This document shows positions 1-7,915 of a DNA stretch of 33,430 nucleotides, piece by piece (within the stretch, counting starts at the first letter, position 1; each line of letters starts with the position of its first letter). The DNA is from Anaerolineales bacterium. Lineage in GTDB: Bacteria; Chloroflexota; Anaerolineae; Anaerolineales; Villigracilaceae. The stretch lies in NCBI GenBank assembly GCA_019187665.1, contig JABARH010000052.1:1-33430 (forward strand), written 5' to 3'. Under the pieces are notes generated by a model, which saw nothing but the letters and a program-made list of their open reading frames with translations, was not told where the DNA came from and did no database searches. The position numbers were made by a program, and so were the translations under genes.

Positions 1-22
1 TTTCCAAGTAAACGACTTTTCT

Positions 23-64
23 CCCCCTTCTCTCTCTCCCATGCTTTTGGGAGAGAGAAGGGGG
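23..64. repeat. Imperfect hairpin of the CCCTCTCCC/GGGAGAGGG interspersed type
   Basis: A 16-base arm at 49-64 pairs with 23-40 apart from a 2-base bulge, around a short ATGCTTTT loop. It is followed by a G-rich stretch (gggggccgggg...gtgaggg). It lies downstream of the leftward DegV gene. There is no T-tract on either side, so I do not call it an intrinsic terminator. A related hairpin lies at 22732-22769. The remaining bases of 1-152 show no gene. Confidence 0.6.
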
Positions 65-152
65 CCGGGGGGTTGAGTGAGGGCCAAGACCGCGCAGGCT
101 ACCTGACATGGTTTGCGTGCACACGAGCGAGGTCATAGATCGCTCTATTGGA

Positions 153-1013
153 CTATCCCAAATCCTGCATCCATTCCATCGGCACGACCGCCGCGCCGAC
201 GATTCCAGGTCCGGTATGCACTCCCAGCACGGGCGAGATTCGCATCACCTCGAGTTTGGCGACGTTGAGTTTGGACTTCAACTCCCCGGCCAGCGCGTCG
301 GCTTTCCCGGCGAAACGTCCGTGCAACACGGTGACCCAGACGGGCGCGCCCGCGTATTTTTCGCGCAGATGATCCGCCATGACGGTCATGGATTTCCCAA
401 GCGTCCGCTCCGTCTTAACCGTGCTGTACTTTCCGTCCGCGTCCACGCGGATGACAGGTTTGAGATTCAGCAACGCGCCCGCGATGGCCTTTACGCGTCC
501 GATGCGTCCGCCGCGCGCCAGGTATTCGAGCGTGTCGAGGGTGTAGATCACCTCGGTCGCCGCGCGGATCTTCTCCAGCCGCGCCGTGATCGCGTCCAGG
601 GTCCAGCCCGACTTGGAGGCGAGCGCCGCGGCCATCACCTGAAAGCGCTCCCCGCCCGAAAGAGTCAGCGTGTCCCAGAGGGAAACGTCCGCGTCGGGTT
701 TGGCCTGTTCGCCGCCTTCGCGCGCGGCATGGATCGTGCCGCTCAGTCCCGACGAAATATGAATGGACAGAATCTTCCCGCCGGCCTGCGCGAGGTTGCG
801 ATATAACTCCGCGAAGAGCCCGGCGGAGGGCATCGCAGTGGTCGGAATCTGCGGACGCATTGCCTCGAGCCGATCGTAGAACGCGTCGGCGCTGATGTCG
901 GCAGAGTTGATCTCGCCTTCGGGAAATTGGATGAACAGCGGGGCTTGCGCAATTCCCAACCGCTCCAGTTCTTCGGCGGGCATGTCCGCCGCGCAATCCG
1001 TGACGATTTTCAT
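153..1013 (-). CDS. DegV family protein (fatty-acid-binding, FakB-like)
   Basis: This 286-residue protein has the DegV fold, whose characterised members (FakB) bind a fatty acid and present it to the kinase FakA for phosphorylation in the cytoplasm. Visible family motifs are the N-terminal VTDCAADMP, the PTTAMPSAGLF segment (position of the usual TSQPS motif), IHISSGLSGT, LEYLARGGRIG followed by LNLKPVI, and the C-terminal HTGPGIVG. Length is normal for the family. I start at the ATG at 1013 because AAGGAG sits just upstream; a longer reading to 1067 lacks such a site. It lies 46 nt downstream of the SDR gene on the same strand and is probably cotranscribed with it. No FakA gene is visible here, so the partner is unknown. 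Confidence 0.92.
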   Translation of the reverse strand: MKIVTDCAADMPAEELERLGIAQAPLFIQFPEGEINSADISADAFYDRLEAMRPQIPTTAMPSAGLFAELYRNLAQAGGKILSIHISSGLSGTIHAAREGGEQAKPDADVSLWDTLTLSGGERFQVMAAALASKSGWTLDAITARLEKIRAATEVIYTLDTLEYLARGGRIGRVKAIAGALLNLKPVIRVDADGKYSTVKTERTLGKSMTVMADHLREKYAGAPVWVTVLHGRFAGKADALAGELKSKLNVAKLEVMRISPVLGVHTGPGIVGAAVVPMEWMQDLG

Positions 1014-1059
1014 TTTGAGTCTCCTTTGTGATTTCATCCTTGCGGCTTGTAACTTCTTT

Positions 1060-2040
1060 CTATTCACTACTCTCTTTATTCCACAGCCACTTCACCGTAT
1101 CCGCGATCGTTTCGTAGAACACGCGCGGACTATACCCAAATTCGCGCGCGGCCTTGGCGTGGCTGATGTTCGAATTGCTTTGCAGCACTTCCAGCGAATA
1201 TGGCGTGAAGCGCGGCCGGGCGTGCGCCAGCCGGTAATACATCGGCGTGAATCGCGCTGCGAACTTTGCCAGGTTGAACGGGATCTTCATTTGGAAGAAA
1301 GGCCGCCCCGTGATCTCGCGCACGGTCTCCAGCAAATAGCGGATCGAAATCTTATGCCCCGACACAATGTAACTCTCGCCGCGCCTGCCTTTTTCGGCGG
1401 CGGCGATGAGCCCCTCGGCCACATCGCGCACGTCCACGAAATCGTACGCGCCGTCCACGTACAGCGAAGGTTTTGCCCGCGCCGCGTCGTGGATCACCGC
1501 GCCCAGCATCGAGCCGCGATAATCGTGCGGGCCGATCACGCCCGTCGGGCAAACCACCACCACGTCCAGTCCCGCGCGCGCCGCCTCCAGCGCGGCAAGA
1601 GTCGCCTCGGCCTTCGAGCGGTCATACGCGCCGTAGGGGTTGTTCATATCATACGGGAGGCTTTCGTCAATCACGCCCTGCTCGACGCGCTGGATGGCGT
1701 GGATCGAGCTGATGTACACGACCCTGGCCATGCCCGTTTCCTGCGCGGCGCGCAAAATATTTTTTGTCCCGTCCACGTTCACCTGGCGCACGAGCGGATT
1801 CGCCCCAGGCATGATCGAGATGAGACCCGCCAGATGGAAGATGCCCTTGACGCCGCGCAGAGACTCAAACAGCGAATCCAGATCGAGAACGTCGCCCTCC
1901 ACCGCTTCCACCTCCAGACCGTTGAGCGGCTCGCGGCTTTCCCCGCGCAGGATCAACGCCCGAACTTTTTCCCCGCGTTCCAACAATTTTCGCACGAGGA
2001 CATTTCCGATGTGTCCTGTCGCGCCGGTCACCAGCCACAT
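1060..2040 (-). CDS. NAD(P)-dependent epimerase/dehydratase, extended SDR family
   Basis: This 326-residue protein is an extended short-chain dehydrogenase. It opens with the Rossmann nucleotide-binding motif TGATGHIG (residues 5-12), carries the conserved Asp after the second strand (EGDVLDLDS), a serine in VYISSIHAI and the YDRSK catalytic Tyr-Lys pair. The overall pattern resembles dihydroflavonol-4-reductase or 3-beta-HSD-like epimerases, but the substrate cannot be read from the sequence. AAGGAG precedes the ATG at 2040. The gene lies between the TetR regulator (80 nt upstream, separated by a heptamer repeat array) and degV. The arrangement suggests that TetR may control it, which is inference. 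Confidence 0.9.
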   Translation of the reverse strand: MWLVTGATGHIGNVLVRKLLERGEKVRALILRGESREPLNGLEVEAVEGDVLDLDSLFESLRGVKGIFHLAGLISIMPGANPLVRQVNVDGTKNILRAAQETGMARVVYISSIHAIQRVEQGVIDESLPYDMNNPYGAYDRSKAEATLAALEAARAGLDVVVVCPTGVIGPHDYRGSMLGAVIHDAARAKPSLYVDGAYDFVDVRDVAEGLIAAAEKGRRGESYIVSGHKISIRYLLETVREITGRPFFQMKIPFNLAKFAARFTPMYYRLAHARPRFTPYSLEVLQSNSNISHAKAAREFGYSPRVFYETIADTVKWLWNKESSE

Positions 2041-2062
2041 ATTTATTTCTCCTTGCGCTTAT

Positions 2063-2104
2063 GAGGTACGAGTTACGAGTTACGAGTTACAAGTTACGGG
2101 GTAC
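2063..2104. repeat. Heptamer tandem repeat, GAGTTAC type, six units
   Basis: Six consecutive 7-base units (gaggtac, three gagttac, aagttac, ggggtac) lie 22 nt upstream of the ATG of the leftward SDR gene. The same GAGTTAC/AAGTTGC unit recurs inside a glycosyltransferase gene at 30014-30041, and related heptamers occur at 14314, 20571 and 32299. All are short intergenic microsatellite-like arrays. Confidence 0.9.
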
Positions 2105-2120
2105 GCTGATCCATTCCCAA

Positions 2121-2708
2121 TCACCCGGCTTTCACCAAACTTGTCATCATCAATTGCACTGTCTCGCGCGCCACCTTCTCCCATTTCGCGCCCTGGGGAT
2201 CGAGCAGGCTTTGCAGCAGCAGCCCCATGGCCGCCGAGACGATCAGCCGCGCGGCCAGGTCGGGGTTCACGTCCACGAACGATCCCTCCGCGATCCCCTT
2301 TTTGATGAGCGAGGCGAAATGTTTGTGATAGCGGCGATAGGGCGCGATGCTCGCCTGCCAGACCGTTTCGTCGCGGCTGGCCTGCTGTAAAAATTCCAGG
2401 AACATCGGCAGGTTGTCGCTGGCAGATTGAAAGATGTAGGGAAAATATTCCGTCATCATCTGGAACGTTTCGGGAACGGGGCGATCCTTCGAGGCCTCGA
2501 TGGCCTGATCGAAGGTCTGCAGCCAGCCGTCCAGCAGCGCCAGGAAAACATCCTGTTTCGTTTTGAAATGATGATAGAACGCGCCCTTGCTGATTCCCGC
2601 CTGTTCGCAAATGCTGTCCACGCTGGCCTTGTTAAAGCCATGGACCGAAAATTGTTTGACGGCGGCTTCGAGAATGCGCGCCTTGGTCTCTTCGCTGCGT
2701 TGTTGCAT
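2121..2708 (-). CDS. TetR/AcrR family transcriptional regulator
   Basis: The protein has 195 residues, typical for TetR. The N-terminal helix-turn-helix is clear: ILEAAVKQFSVHGF, then VDSICEQAGISKGAFYHHF and KTKQDVF. The C-terminal ligand domain is variable and gives no clue to the inducer. I use the ATG at 2708, preceded by GGAAGG; a longer reading to 2807 would run through the operator. A near-perfect palindrome at 2760-2777, 51 nt upstream of the start, fits autoregulation. The SDR and degV genes follow on the same strand and are the natural candidates for shared control. Confidence 0.92.
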   Translation of the reverse strand: MQQRSEETKARILEAAVKQFSVHGFNKASVDSICEQAGISKGAFYHHFKTKQDVFLALLDGWLQTFDQAIEASKDRPVPETFQMMTEYFPYIFQSASDNLPMFLEFLQQASRDETVWQASIAPYRRYHKHFASLIKKGIAEGSFVDVNPDLAARLIVSAAMGLLLQSLLDPQGAKWEKVARETVQLMMTSLVKAG

Positions 2709-2759
2709 GGGCCATCCTTCCACCTCTCGCGTGATCGGGAGAGGGCGGGGTAAAGATAA

Positions 2760-2777
2760 ATACCGACCAGTCGGTAT
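2760..2777. promoter_or_regulatory. Predicted TetR operator palindrome
   Basis: The bases read ATACCGAC-CA-GTCGGTAT: two perfect 8-bp arms around a 2-bp centre. Such ACCGAC/GTCGGT palindromes are typical operators for TetR-type repressors. It lies upstream of the TetR gene start and in no other gene. Confidence 0.75.
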
Positions 2778-2901
2778 GTTTTTACCCGCGAACCCCCGCG
2801 TTGTCAAGATGGCAAAGATAACGGGCGGTTAAGAGAAAAATCTGCCCACAGGAGAACTGCGGGCAGATTCGGAATGGACGGTTAAAATCGCGCGGCCTGA
2901 A

Positions 2902-3705
2902 TTAGGGTTTGTAGGCCGTGATCTTTGCGCTGTAGACCGCCTTGTAAACCGCTTCGCGCGGATACTGGCTCACGTCGAGTTTCATTTCGTCGAGCGCGCC
3001 GTCCACAACTTCCCGATCGAAGTACACGGGCTTGACCTCGATCCCGGTAAACCCAACCGCTTCCATTATGCGGATGTATTCGCGCGCCTGAACCGCGCCC
3101 GCCACGCAGCCCGCCCAGGCGGCCAGGCTTTTACGCACGGCGTCGGGCAGTTCGCCCTCGGTGACGATATCGCTGACCGCCAGTTTGCCGCCGGGCTTGA
3201 GAACACGAAATGCCTCGGCGAAAACTTTGGTCTTATCGGGCGAGAGGTTGATGACGCAGTTCGAAATGATCACGTCCACGCTGGACGAATCCACGGGCAG
3301 GGATTCAAGATAGCCCAGGCGGAATTCCACGTTTTGGATTCCGAGCCGCAGCGCGCTGGCCGCGGCGCGTTCGATCATTTCGGGCGTCATGTCCACGCCG
3401 ATGACGCGGCCCGCCGCGCCGACTTTTTGGGCGGCGAAGAAACAATCCAAGCCCGCGCCCGAGCCGAGGTCGAGGACGACCTGCCCGGGCTGGAGCGAGG
3501 CGAGCGTGATCGGGTCGCCGCACCCGTAACTGACGGCGGATTCGCCTTCGGGGAGGGTGGTCAGCAGTTCAGCTGGATAGAGGGCGCTCTCGGAGGCGGA
3601 ACAGCAATCGGAGCCGCCTCCGCAACAGGAGGCGTCGTTCTTGATCCGTTCGGCGTAATGTTCGCGGACGGCGTCGTGAATGGAATCGGGGGATGGGGCG
3701 GTCAT
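2902..3705 (-). CDS. arsM: Arsenite S-adenosylmethionine methyltransferase
   Basis: This 267-residue cytoplasmic enzyme transfers methyl groups from SAM to As(III), giving methylated arsenicals. The N-terminal region has the cysteine-rich run CCGGGSDCC and then YGCGDP. The SAM site follows with VLDLGSGAGLD, GVDMTPEMI and LPVDSSSVDVIISNCV, where the NCVINLSPDK cysteine is a conserved arsenic ligand; a further Cys lies in AAWAGCVAG. The ATG at 3705 has AAGGAG 7 nt upstream; a longer in-frame reading to 3741 is less likely. It overlaps by ATGA with a tiny upstream ORF and lies downstream of arsR. An ArsR-type promoter box at 3804-3831 precedes it. Confidence 0.95.
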   Translation of the reverse strand: MTAPSPDSIHDAVREHYAERIKNDASCCGGGSDCCSASESALYPAELLTTLPEGESAVSYGCGDPITLASLQPGQVVLDLGSGAGLDCFFAAQKVGAAGRVIGVDMTPEMIERAAASALRLGIQNVEFRLGYLESLPVDSSSVDVIISNCVINLSPDKTKVFAEAFRVLKPGGKLAVSDIVTEGELPDAVRKSLAAWAGCVAGAVQAREYIRIMEAVGFTGIEVKPVYFDREVVDGALDEMKLDVSQYPREAVYKAVYSAKITAYKP

Positions 3706-3794
3706 TGTGAACTCCTTGAATTTGTTTTCTTGCATTGGCATGATCTGCAGAAAAGGTTTCCACGGGTTAAAAGGAACAGGGTGGCGAGGCGCAT
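3702..3794 (-). CDS. Putative 30-residue cysteine-containing small ORF coupled to arsM
   Basis: Reading leftward from the ATG at 3794 gives MRLATLFLLTRGNLF followed by CRSCQCKKTNSRSSQ and a TGA that overlaps the arsM ATG (ATGA). It has three cysteines in a CxxCxC pattern, a possible metalloid-binding cluster, and a short hydrophobic N-terminus. GGAG sits 6 nt before its ATG. The same bases also form the last part of the -10 box of the arsM promoter (3804-3809), so a transcript from that box would start only a few bases before the ATG. It may be a leader peptide, a small protein, or merely part of the arsM 5' leader. No family is recognised. Confidence 0.4.
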   Translation of the reverse strand: MRLATLFLLTRGNLFCRSCQCKKTNSRSSQ

Positions 3795-3803
3795 GGGAGT
3801 CTC

Positions 3804-3831
3804 CTTATATCGAAGTGTGTCTATGTATCAG
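3804..3831 (-). promoter_or_regulatory. ArsR-type promoter/operator box in front of arsM
   Basis: On the minus strand this reads CTGATA, 16 bases, TATAAG. The enclosed sequence (plus strand 3805-3830) matches the box in front of arsR in 23 of 26 positions. The core ATAGACA...TTCGATAT resembles known ArsR operators. The box would place ArsR directly over the -35/-10 region of arsM. Confidence 0.7.
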
Positions 3832-3879
3832 CGCAAAAAAAGAGGCGGGGTTGTGTGCCGCAGACTTTAGTGTACGGTA

Positions 3880-4191
3880 CTATCCGTTGACCGCTTTGAT
3901 GATGGCCGCGGTGGCTTTCTCTTCGGGCGCGAACTTGATCATCAACTGCCCGCAACAGACGGCCACGCGCTCCTGGTCGAGCGAGTAGAAGGTCTGCTTG
4001 CCCTCCTCGCGGACGCCCACCAGCCCCGCCTCGCGCAGGATGGCGAGGTGATGCGAGACGGTCGGCTGGGACACGTCGAGTTTTTCGACGATCTCGCCGA
4101 CGGAAAGCCACTTGCAACACACCAGGTTCATGATCTTCTGGCGGGTCTCGTCGGCGATGGCCTTGGCAAAGAGGACCGGGTTGAGTTTCAT
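3880..4191 (-). CDS. arsR: ArsR/SmtB family metalloregulator
   Basis: This 103-residue winged-helix repressor is expected to leave DNA when As(III) or a related metalloid binds. The helix-turn-helix is LSVGEIVEKLDVSQPTVSHHL (about residues 29-49), with the wing GLVGVREEGKQTFYSL. Cysteine pairs lie at residues 25-26 (LVCCKW, near the usual alpha-3 site) and 79-80 (VAVCCGQ), giving four candidate thiolate ligands. There is no Shine-Dalgarno before the ATG at 4191, but a consensus promoter ends 19 nt upstream. arsM follows on the same strand and has its own copy of the operator box. Confidence 0.93.
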   Translation of the reverse strand: MKLNPVLFAKAIADETRQKIMNLVCCKWLSVGEIVEKLDVSQPTVSHHLAILREAGLVGVREEGKQTFYSLDQERVAVCCGQLMIKFAPEEKATAAIIKAVNG

Positions 4192-4210
4192 AGACGTTTA
4201 TCAATGCGAA

Positions 4211-4238
4211 ATTATATCGAAGTTTGTCTATTTGTCAA
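4211..4238 (-). promoter_or_regulatory. Consensus sigma-70 promoter of arsR with embedded ArsR box
   Basis: On the minus strand the bases are TTGACA (4233-4238), a 16-base spacer and TATAAT (4211-4216), both hexamers being perfect consensus. The spacer and -10 region carry the ATAGACA...TTCGATAT box shared with the arsM promoter. A transcript starting 6-8 nt after the -10 would have a leader of only about 12 nt. Confidence 0.85.
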
Positions 4239-4244
4239 GGGAAA

Positions 4245-4387
4245 AAAAGCCAGATTTCTAAAGCAGGGCTTTCGTTTGTTCGCAAATCGGCGCAAGAGAG
4301 CGCCTTTTACGCTCAAAAAAAATGAGCATAGTCAGCGTTCTCTAACGCTGGATGAAACGAAAGTCCTGTAAAGGGAACCTGGCTTTT
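4245..4387. repeat. 143-bp fold-back (MITE-like) element with three internal hairpins
   Basis: The terminal 33 bases (4245-4277 and 4355-4387) are inverted copies with 25 of 33 matches, beginning AAAAGCCAG and ending CTTTCGTTT. Inside, two mirror-image hairpins occur, GGCGC-aagaga-GCGCC (4289-4304) and AGCGT-tctcta-ACGCT (4334-4349), with a third, GCTC...GAGC (4311-4327), at the centre. No coding potential is seen. It fills the space between the arsR promoter and the end of the lipoprotein gene. On the minus strand it ends in a T-run, so it may also stop transcription from that gene. Confidence 0.7.
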
Positions 4388-4392
4388 AATTG

Positions 4393-6060
4393 TTACTGCG
4401 AGTCGTCCACCACGTATTCGTCGTCTATCACGCCGTCGCCGTCGAGGTCCACGCCGAAGTAGATGCCTTCGGGGTTGGCGTCGGTCCACTCGGCGTAGTT
4501 GACGTAGACCAGCGCGCCCTCTTGCAGGGGAATCTCCTCGGCGTAGAATTCCTCCTCCAGTTCATCGGTGATGCGCGTCAGGTAAAAGTTGAAGAAGCCC
4601 TCGCCGTTCAATTTTTCGGTGTTGATCAGCAGGTCGCCGGCTTTGCTATCGAGCCAGAGCGTGATCGTGCCGCCGCCGACCATGTCGGTGCCGTAGACTT
4701 CGAAGTAGTAATCGGCTTCGGCATTCGGATTCTCCACGCCGATCACCAGGTTCGGAGATTCGTCGGCGGTGGTTTCGTAGGCGATCATTTCATCGTTGGG
4801 ATAGAACCAGGCAACGTCCACCTGTCCGGGCTCGAGGTAGATGCCCTCCACGCCGATGCTGAAGCCGGGACCGATCATAATGAGATCGGTGAGAGTTTCC
4901 TCGGTCAGGTCGCTCCCGTCAATTGTGACGGAGACCTCCAGCCCGGCCGGAAGCCAGTAGACCGGCTCCGGCGCATTGACTTCTCCCATGCGGTAGGCGC
5001 TGTATTGCGCGCCGGGAATCTCGTTGATGATTTTTCCGTCCACGTAGCCGAGGCGATGCCCTTCATTATCCTCGATCAGAATGTGCCCCTCGCCGTCGAG
5101 GAAGATCTGATTCATGGATTGCGAAGGCGCCGCCAACTTTCCGCCCGCACTGGAATAACCGCCCTCGCAGAACGGACAGGCTTGCACGCCGAGGCGGGCG
5201 GAGGTGGGAGTCAGATCGAGGGTCATCGTATCCGCATTCCCGGAGTAGAGATCCGGTTCCACATCCGGATTGATCGAGGCTTCATAGAGCCAGGAATTGT
5301 CGCGCGTATCCACAAGCAGTTCGCGCGTCTCGCCGGGGTAGTTGTTGTCGTATACCAAAATTGCGTAGAGTCCGTCGCCTTTATCTTCCACGCCGATGGG
5401 CGTGATGGCGTGACCGCCGGAGCCGTCCTCTTTGTAAATGCCGATGGTGAAGGTCTCGCCGCTGAATTCCATTTGTTGAACGATGTCGAGAATTTCAACT
5501 GGCGTGCCTTTGATCACTTGCGACACAGTCGGGTCGGTGGTTTGGGTTGCCCACCAATAGGCGATCTCGCGCTGGAGAAATTCATCGTTGATGTCCAGGT
5601 CGCTGGCAGTGGAGCCGCCAAAATCGGAGGGCGCGATCTGCCCGGTGTACATCAACATGCTTAACACGGCAAAGCCCTCGCAGTGACCGCCCGACATGGC
5701 GTCGTTGATCTGTTCCATCCATTGCTCGGCGGGCGGCGTGAGCGTGCATTCGTCGCCGTCAATGCGCGCGCAGGCTCCATCGCCGAACAGGCGGCGCATC
5801 TCGTAGGCGGTCAGGTTGGTGGCGCCGAGATCGTCGCCATAGTTGGGAAAACTGAATCCGTTTTGGGTGGGATCGAAACCGAAATCGAAGACCACGTCGC
5901 CGGGTGAACTGGGCGGGGGAGCCTCGTCTCCGGACTCCTGCGCGGCAGGTTCCTCGGTGTAATATTCATCCTCCTCATACCCGCCTTCCGAGCCGCAGGC
6001 GAGCATCAAACTGAGCATCACGAACAGGGACAGAACGATGTGCAGTGAACGTTTTTTCAT
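4393..6060 (-). CDS. Secreted lipoprotein with papain-like cysteine-peptidase pattern
   Basis: The protein has 555 residues and begins with a lipoprotein signal peptide (MKKRSLHIVLSLFVMLSLMLAC), followed by an acidic, Pro/Ser-rich linker. A likely peptidase-like domain follows: the Cys in GGHCEGFAVLSML, the His in GGHAITPIGV and the Asn/Asp in YDNNYPGE form the order Cys-His-Asn seen in papain-fold enzymes. The C-terminal third is rich in beta-strand-like sequence, and the protein ends in DLDGDGVIDDEYVVDDSQ, like a calcium-binding DxDxDG loop. It is expected to be anchored outside the membrane. AGGAG precedes the ATG at 6060. I do not recognise a named family; peptidase activity is inferred only from the residue pattern. 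Confidence 0.75.
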   Translation of the reverse strand: MKKRSLHIVLSLFVMLSLMLACGSEGGYEEDEYYTEEPAAQESGDEAPPPSSPGDVVFDFGFDPTQNGFSFPNYGDDLGATNLTAYEMRRLFGDGACARIDGDECTLTPPAEQWMEQINDAMSGGHCEGFAVLSMLMYTGQIAPSDFGGSTASDLDINDEFLQREIAYWWATQTTDPTVSQVIKGTPVEILDIVQQMEFSGETFTIGIYKEDGSGGHAITPIGVEDKGDGLYAILVYDNNYPGETRELLVDTRDNSWLYEASINPDVEPDLYSGNADTMTLDLTPTSARLGVQACPFCEGGYSSAGGKLAAPSQSMNQIFLDGEGHILIEDNEGHRLGYVDGKIINEIPGAQYSAYRMGEVNAPEPVYWLPAGLEVSVTIDGSDLTEETLTDLIMIGPGFSIGVEGIYLEPGQVDVAWFYPNDEMIAYETTADESPNLVIGVENPNAEADYYFEVYGTDMVGGGTITLWLDSKAGDLLINTEKLNGEGFFNFYLTRITDELEEEFYAEEIPLQEGALVYVNYAEWTDANPEGIYFGVDLDGDGVIDDEYVVDDSQ

Positions 6061-6127
6061 GTGCATCTCCTAAGGGTGGGTACAACTAGATAACACACCG
6101 GGTAATGATACGCTACGGCTTTTCGCT

Positions 6128-7915
6128 CTAATCCACCGTCAGCGTCTTGGACAGATTTCTCGGAAAATCGGGGTCGAAGCCGCGCATCACGCTCATGTGA
6201 TACGAAAGCAGTTGCAGCGGCAGGACTCCCAGCAGCGCCGCGACCTGCGGATCGGATTTTGGAATCACGATCACATCGTCCGCGTTGGCGCGCAGGCGGG
6301 AATCTTCCTCGGCAATCACGATCGTGCGCGCGCCGCGCACTTTCACTTCATTAATTCCGCTGATGATGAGCGGCACGTCGTTTGGCCCTGCCACAAAAAT
6401 GATGGGGAAACCTTTGCTCACCGCCGAGAGCGGTCCGTGTTTAAACTCGGTCGAGAGCATCCCTTCGCAGTGGGCGTAGGTGATCTCCTTCAATTTCAGC
6501 GCGCCCTCGAGCGCGATGGCATAGGTCGCGCCGTAACCGAGGCAATACATGTCGTTCCATTCGTTGATGTCTTTCGCGATCTCTTTGATGCGCGGCTCGA
6601 CCATCTCGATAGTCTGCTCCATCAATTCGGGGAGGACATTCAGTTCGTGCGTGTCGCGCCCGGTCATTTTGTACGCCAGATATAAAAACGTCACAACTTG
6701 ATTGGTAAACGTCTTCGTGGCGGGGACGCTGATCTCGTAGCCGCAGCACAGGGGCAGGGAGAACGAGGTCGCCTTCGTCAAGGTTGAACCGACCACGTTC
6801 GCCAACCCGAAACATGCCATGCCGCGCGCCTCCGCGACCTCAAGCGCGTTCAGCACATCCTTGGTCTCGCCCGATTGGCTGACGAAAATCCCCACGTCGT
6901 CGTGATTGACCGTCGGCGCGTATTGCGCGATGAACTGCGGCGCGAGAATCGGAACGGACGCGCGTCCCGCCAACTGCGCGAAGTAGACCGCGCCCACCGA
7001 CGCGGCGTGATAACTCGTTCCGCATCCGACGAAATATAAATTTCGCGCGTTCCTCATCTTCTCGACCAATGAATCAACTTCGCGGTTTCCATTTAATACA
7101 TGCGATAACTCACGCGCGACTTGACTCTGCTCGTGGATCTCCTTCAACATGAAATGCGGATACCCGCCCTTCTGCACCGCATCCATCGTCTCTGTGACCG
7201 TCTCCCGTTTTCGGTCAATGATCTTCCCGTCTTTCACTGAGCGCACCTCGACCCTGTCCGCCCACAACGTGACGATCTCCCCATCCTGCGGGCGGATGAC
7301 TTCGCGCGTCAACGGCAGTATCGAAGGCAGGTCAGATGAAACGCAGGTGAAGCCTTCGCCGAGTCCCACCACCATGCCTGAACCTTTTTTGAACGCGTAT
7401 AACTTGTCATCATTCGCGCGCCCGATGACAAAGGCATAATCGCCTTCGAGGTCGCCATAAGCGAGTCGAATCGCATCAATGAATTCATATCCGCGATTGA
7501 CATATCTTTCAACAGCATGGACACACGTCTCGCCGTCATTTTGCGAGCGGACGGTCATGCCCTCAGCGATGAACTGCTCGCGCAACTCGACATTGTTCAC
7601 CACGTTGCCATTGTGCGCGCCGACCATGTCGCCATCCGAGTCAATGTGCGGCTGTGCGTTGATCTGCGACGGTTCGCCGAAGGTGGCCCAACGCAACTGC
7701 GTGATGCCGCGTTGCCCGCGCATATCGGCGAAAGCATATTTCTCCGCGACTGTTTCAACCTTGCCTACGTCTTTTCGCAGATCGATTCTTTCGTTATTCA
7801 ACGCCGCCGCGCCGACCGAGTCGTAGCCGCGATAGGTCAGCCGCTCCGCGGCAGAGACAAGGATCGGTCCCAGTTCGATTTCTTTATTTGTGATGTATCC
7901 AAATATTCCACACAT
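6128..7915 (-). CDS. glmS: Glutamine-fructose-6-phosphate aminotransferase (isomerizing)
   Basis: This 595-residue enzyme makes glucosamine-6-phosphate from fructose-6-phosphate and glutamine, the first step to UDP-GlcNAc for cell-wall and glycan synthesis. The mature N-terminus MCGIFGYI supplies the catalytic Cys of the glutaminase domain, with GAHNGNVVNN and NDGET further on. Two SIS sugar-isomerase domains follow (FVGCGTSYHA, VSQSGETKDVL, VPATKTFTNQ, LGYGATYAIALEGALKLKE). The C-terminus is the usual DFPRNLSKTLTVD. The start at 7915 is chosen because the Cys must be residue 2; AAGGAG lies 10 nt upstream. The gene follows a VOC gene by 39 nt, and there is no room for a glmS ribozyme. Confidence 0.97.
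   Translation of the reverse strand: MCGIFGYITNKEIELGPILVSAAERLTYRGYDSVGAAALNNERIDLRKDVGKVETVAEKYAFADMRGQRGITQLRWATFGEPSQINAQPHIDSDGDMVGAHNGNVVNNVELREQFIAEGMTVRSQNDGETCVHAVERYVNRGYEFIDAIRLAYGDLEGDYAFVIGRANDDKLYAFKKGSGMVVGLGEGFTCVSSDLPSILPLTREVIRPQDGEIVTLWADRVEVRSVKDGKIIDRKRETVTETMDAVQKGGYPHFMLKEIHEQSQVARELSHVLNGNREVDSLVEKMRNARNLYFVGCGTSYHAASVGAVYFAQLAGRASVPILAPQFIAQYAPTVNHDDVGIFVSQSGETKDVLNALEVAEARGMACFGLANVVGSTLTKATSFSLPLCCGYEISVPATKTFTNQVVTFLYLAYKMTGRDTHELNVLPELMEQTIEMVEPRIKEIAKDINEWNDMYCLGYGATYAIALEGALKLKEITYAHCEGMLSTEFKHGPLSAVSKGFPIIFVAGPNDVPLIISGINEVKVRGARTIVIAEEDSRLRANADDVIVIPKSDPQVAALLGVLPLQLLSYHMSVMRGFDPDFPRNLSKTLTVD

Noticed and set aside
895..2064. Plus-strand ORF of 389 residues
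   Set aside because: It is a shadow of the SDR gene, rich in His and Arg, as is typical of antisense frames in GC-rich DNA.
4390..5664. Long plus-strand ORF of 424 residues
   Set aside because: It is the complement of the lipoprotein gene, which has a signal peptide, ribosome site and ordered motifs.
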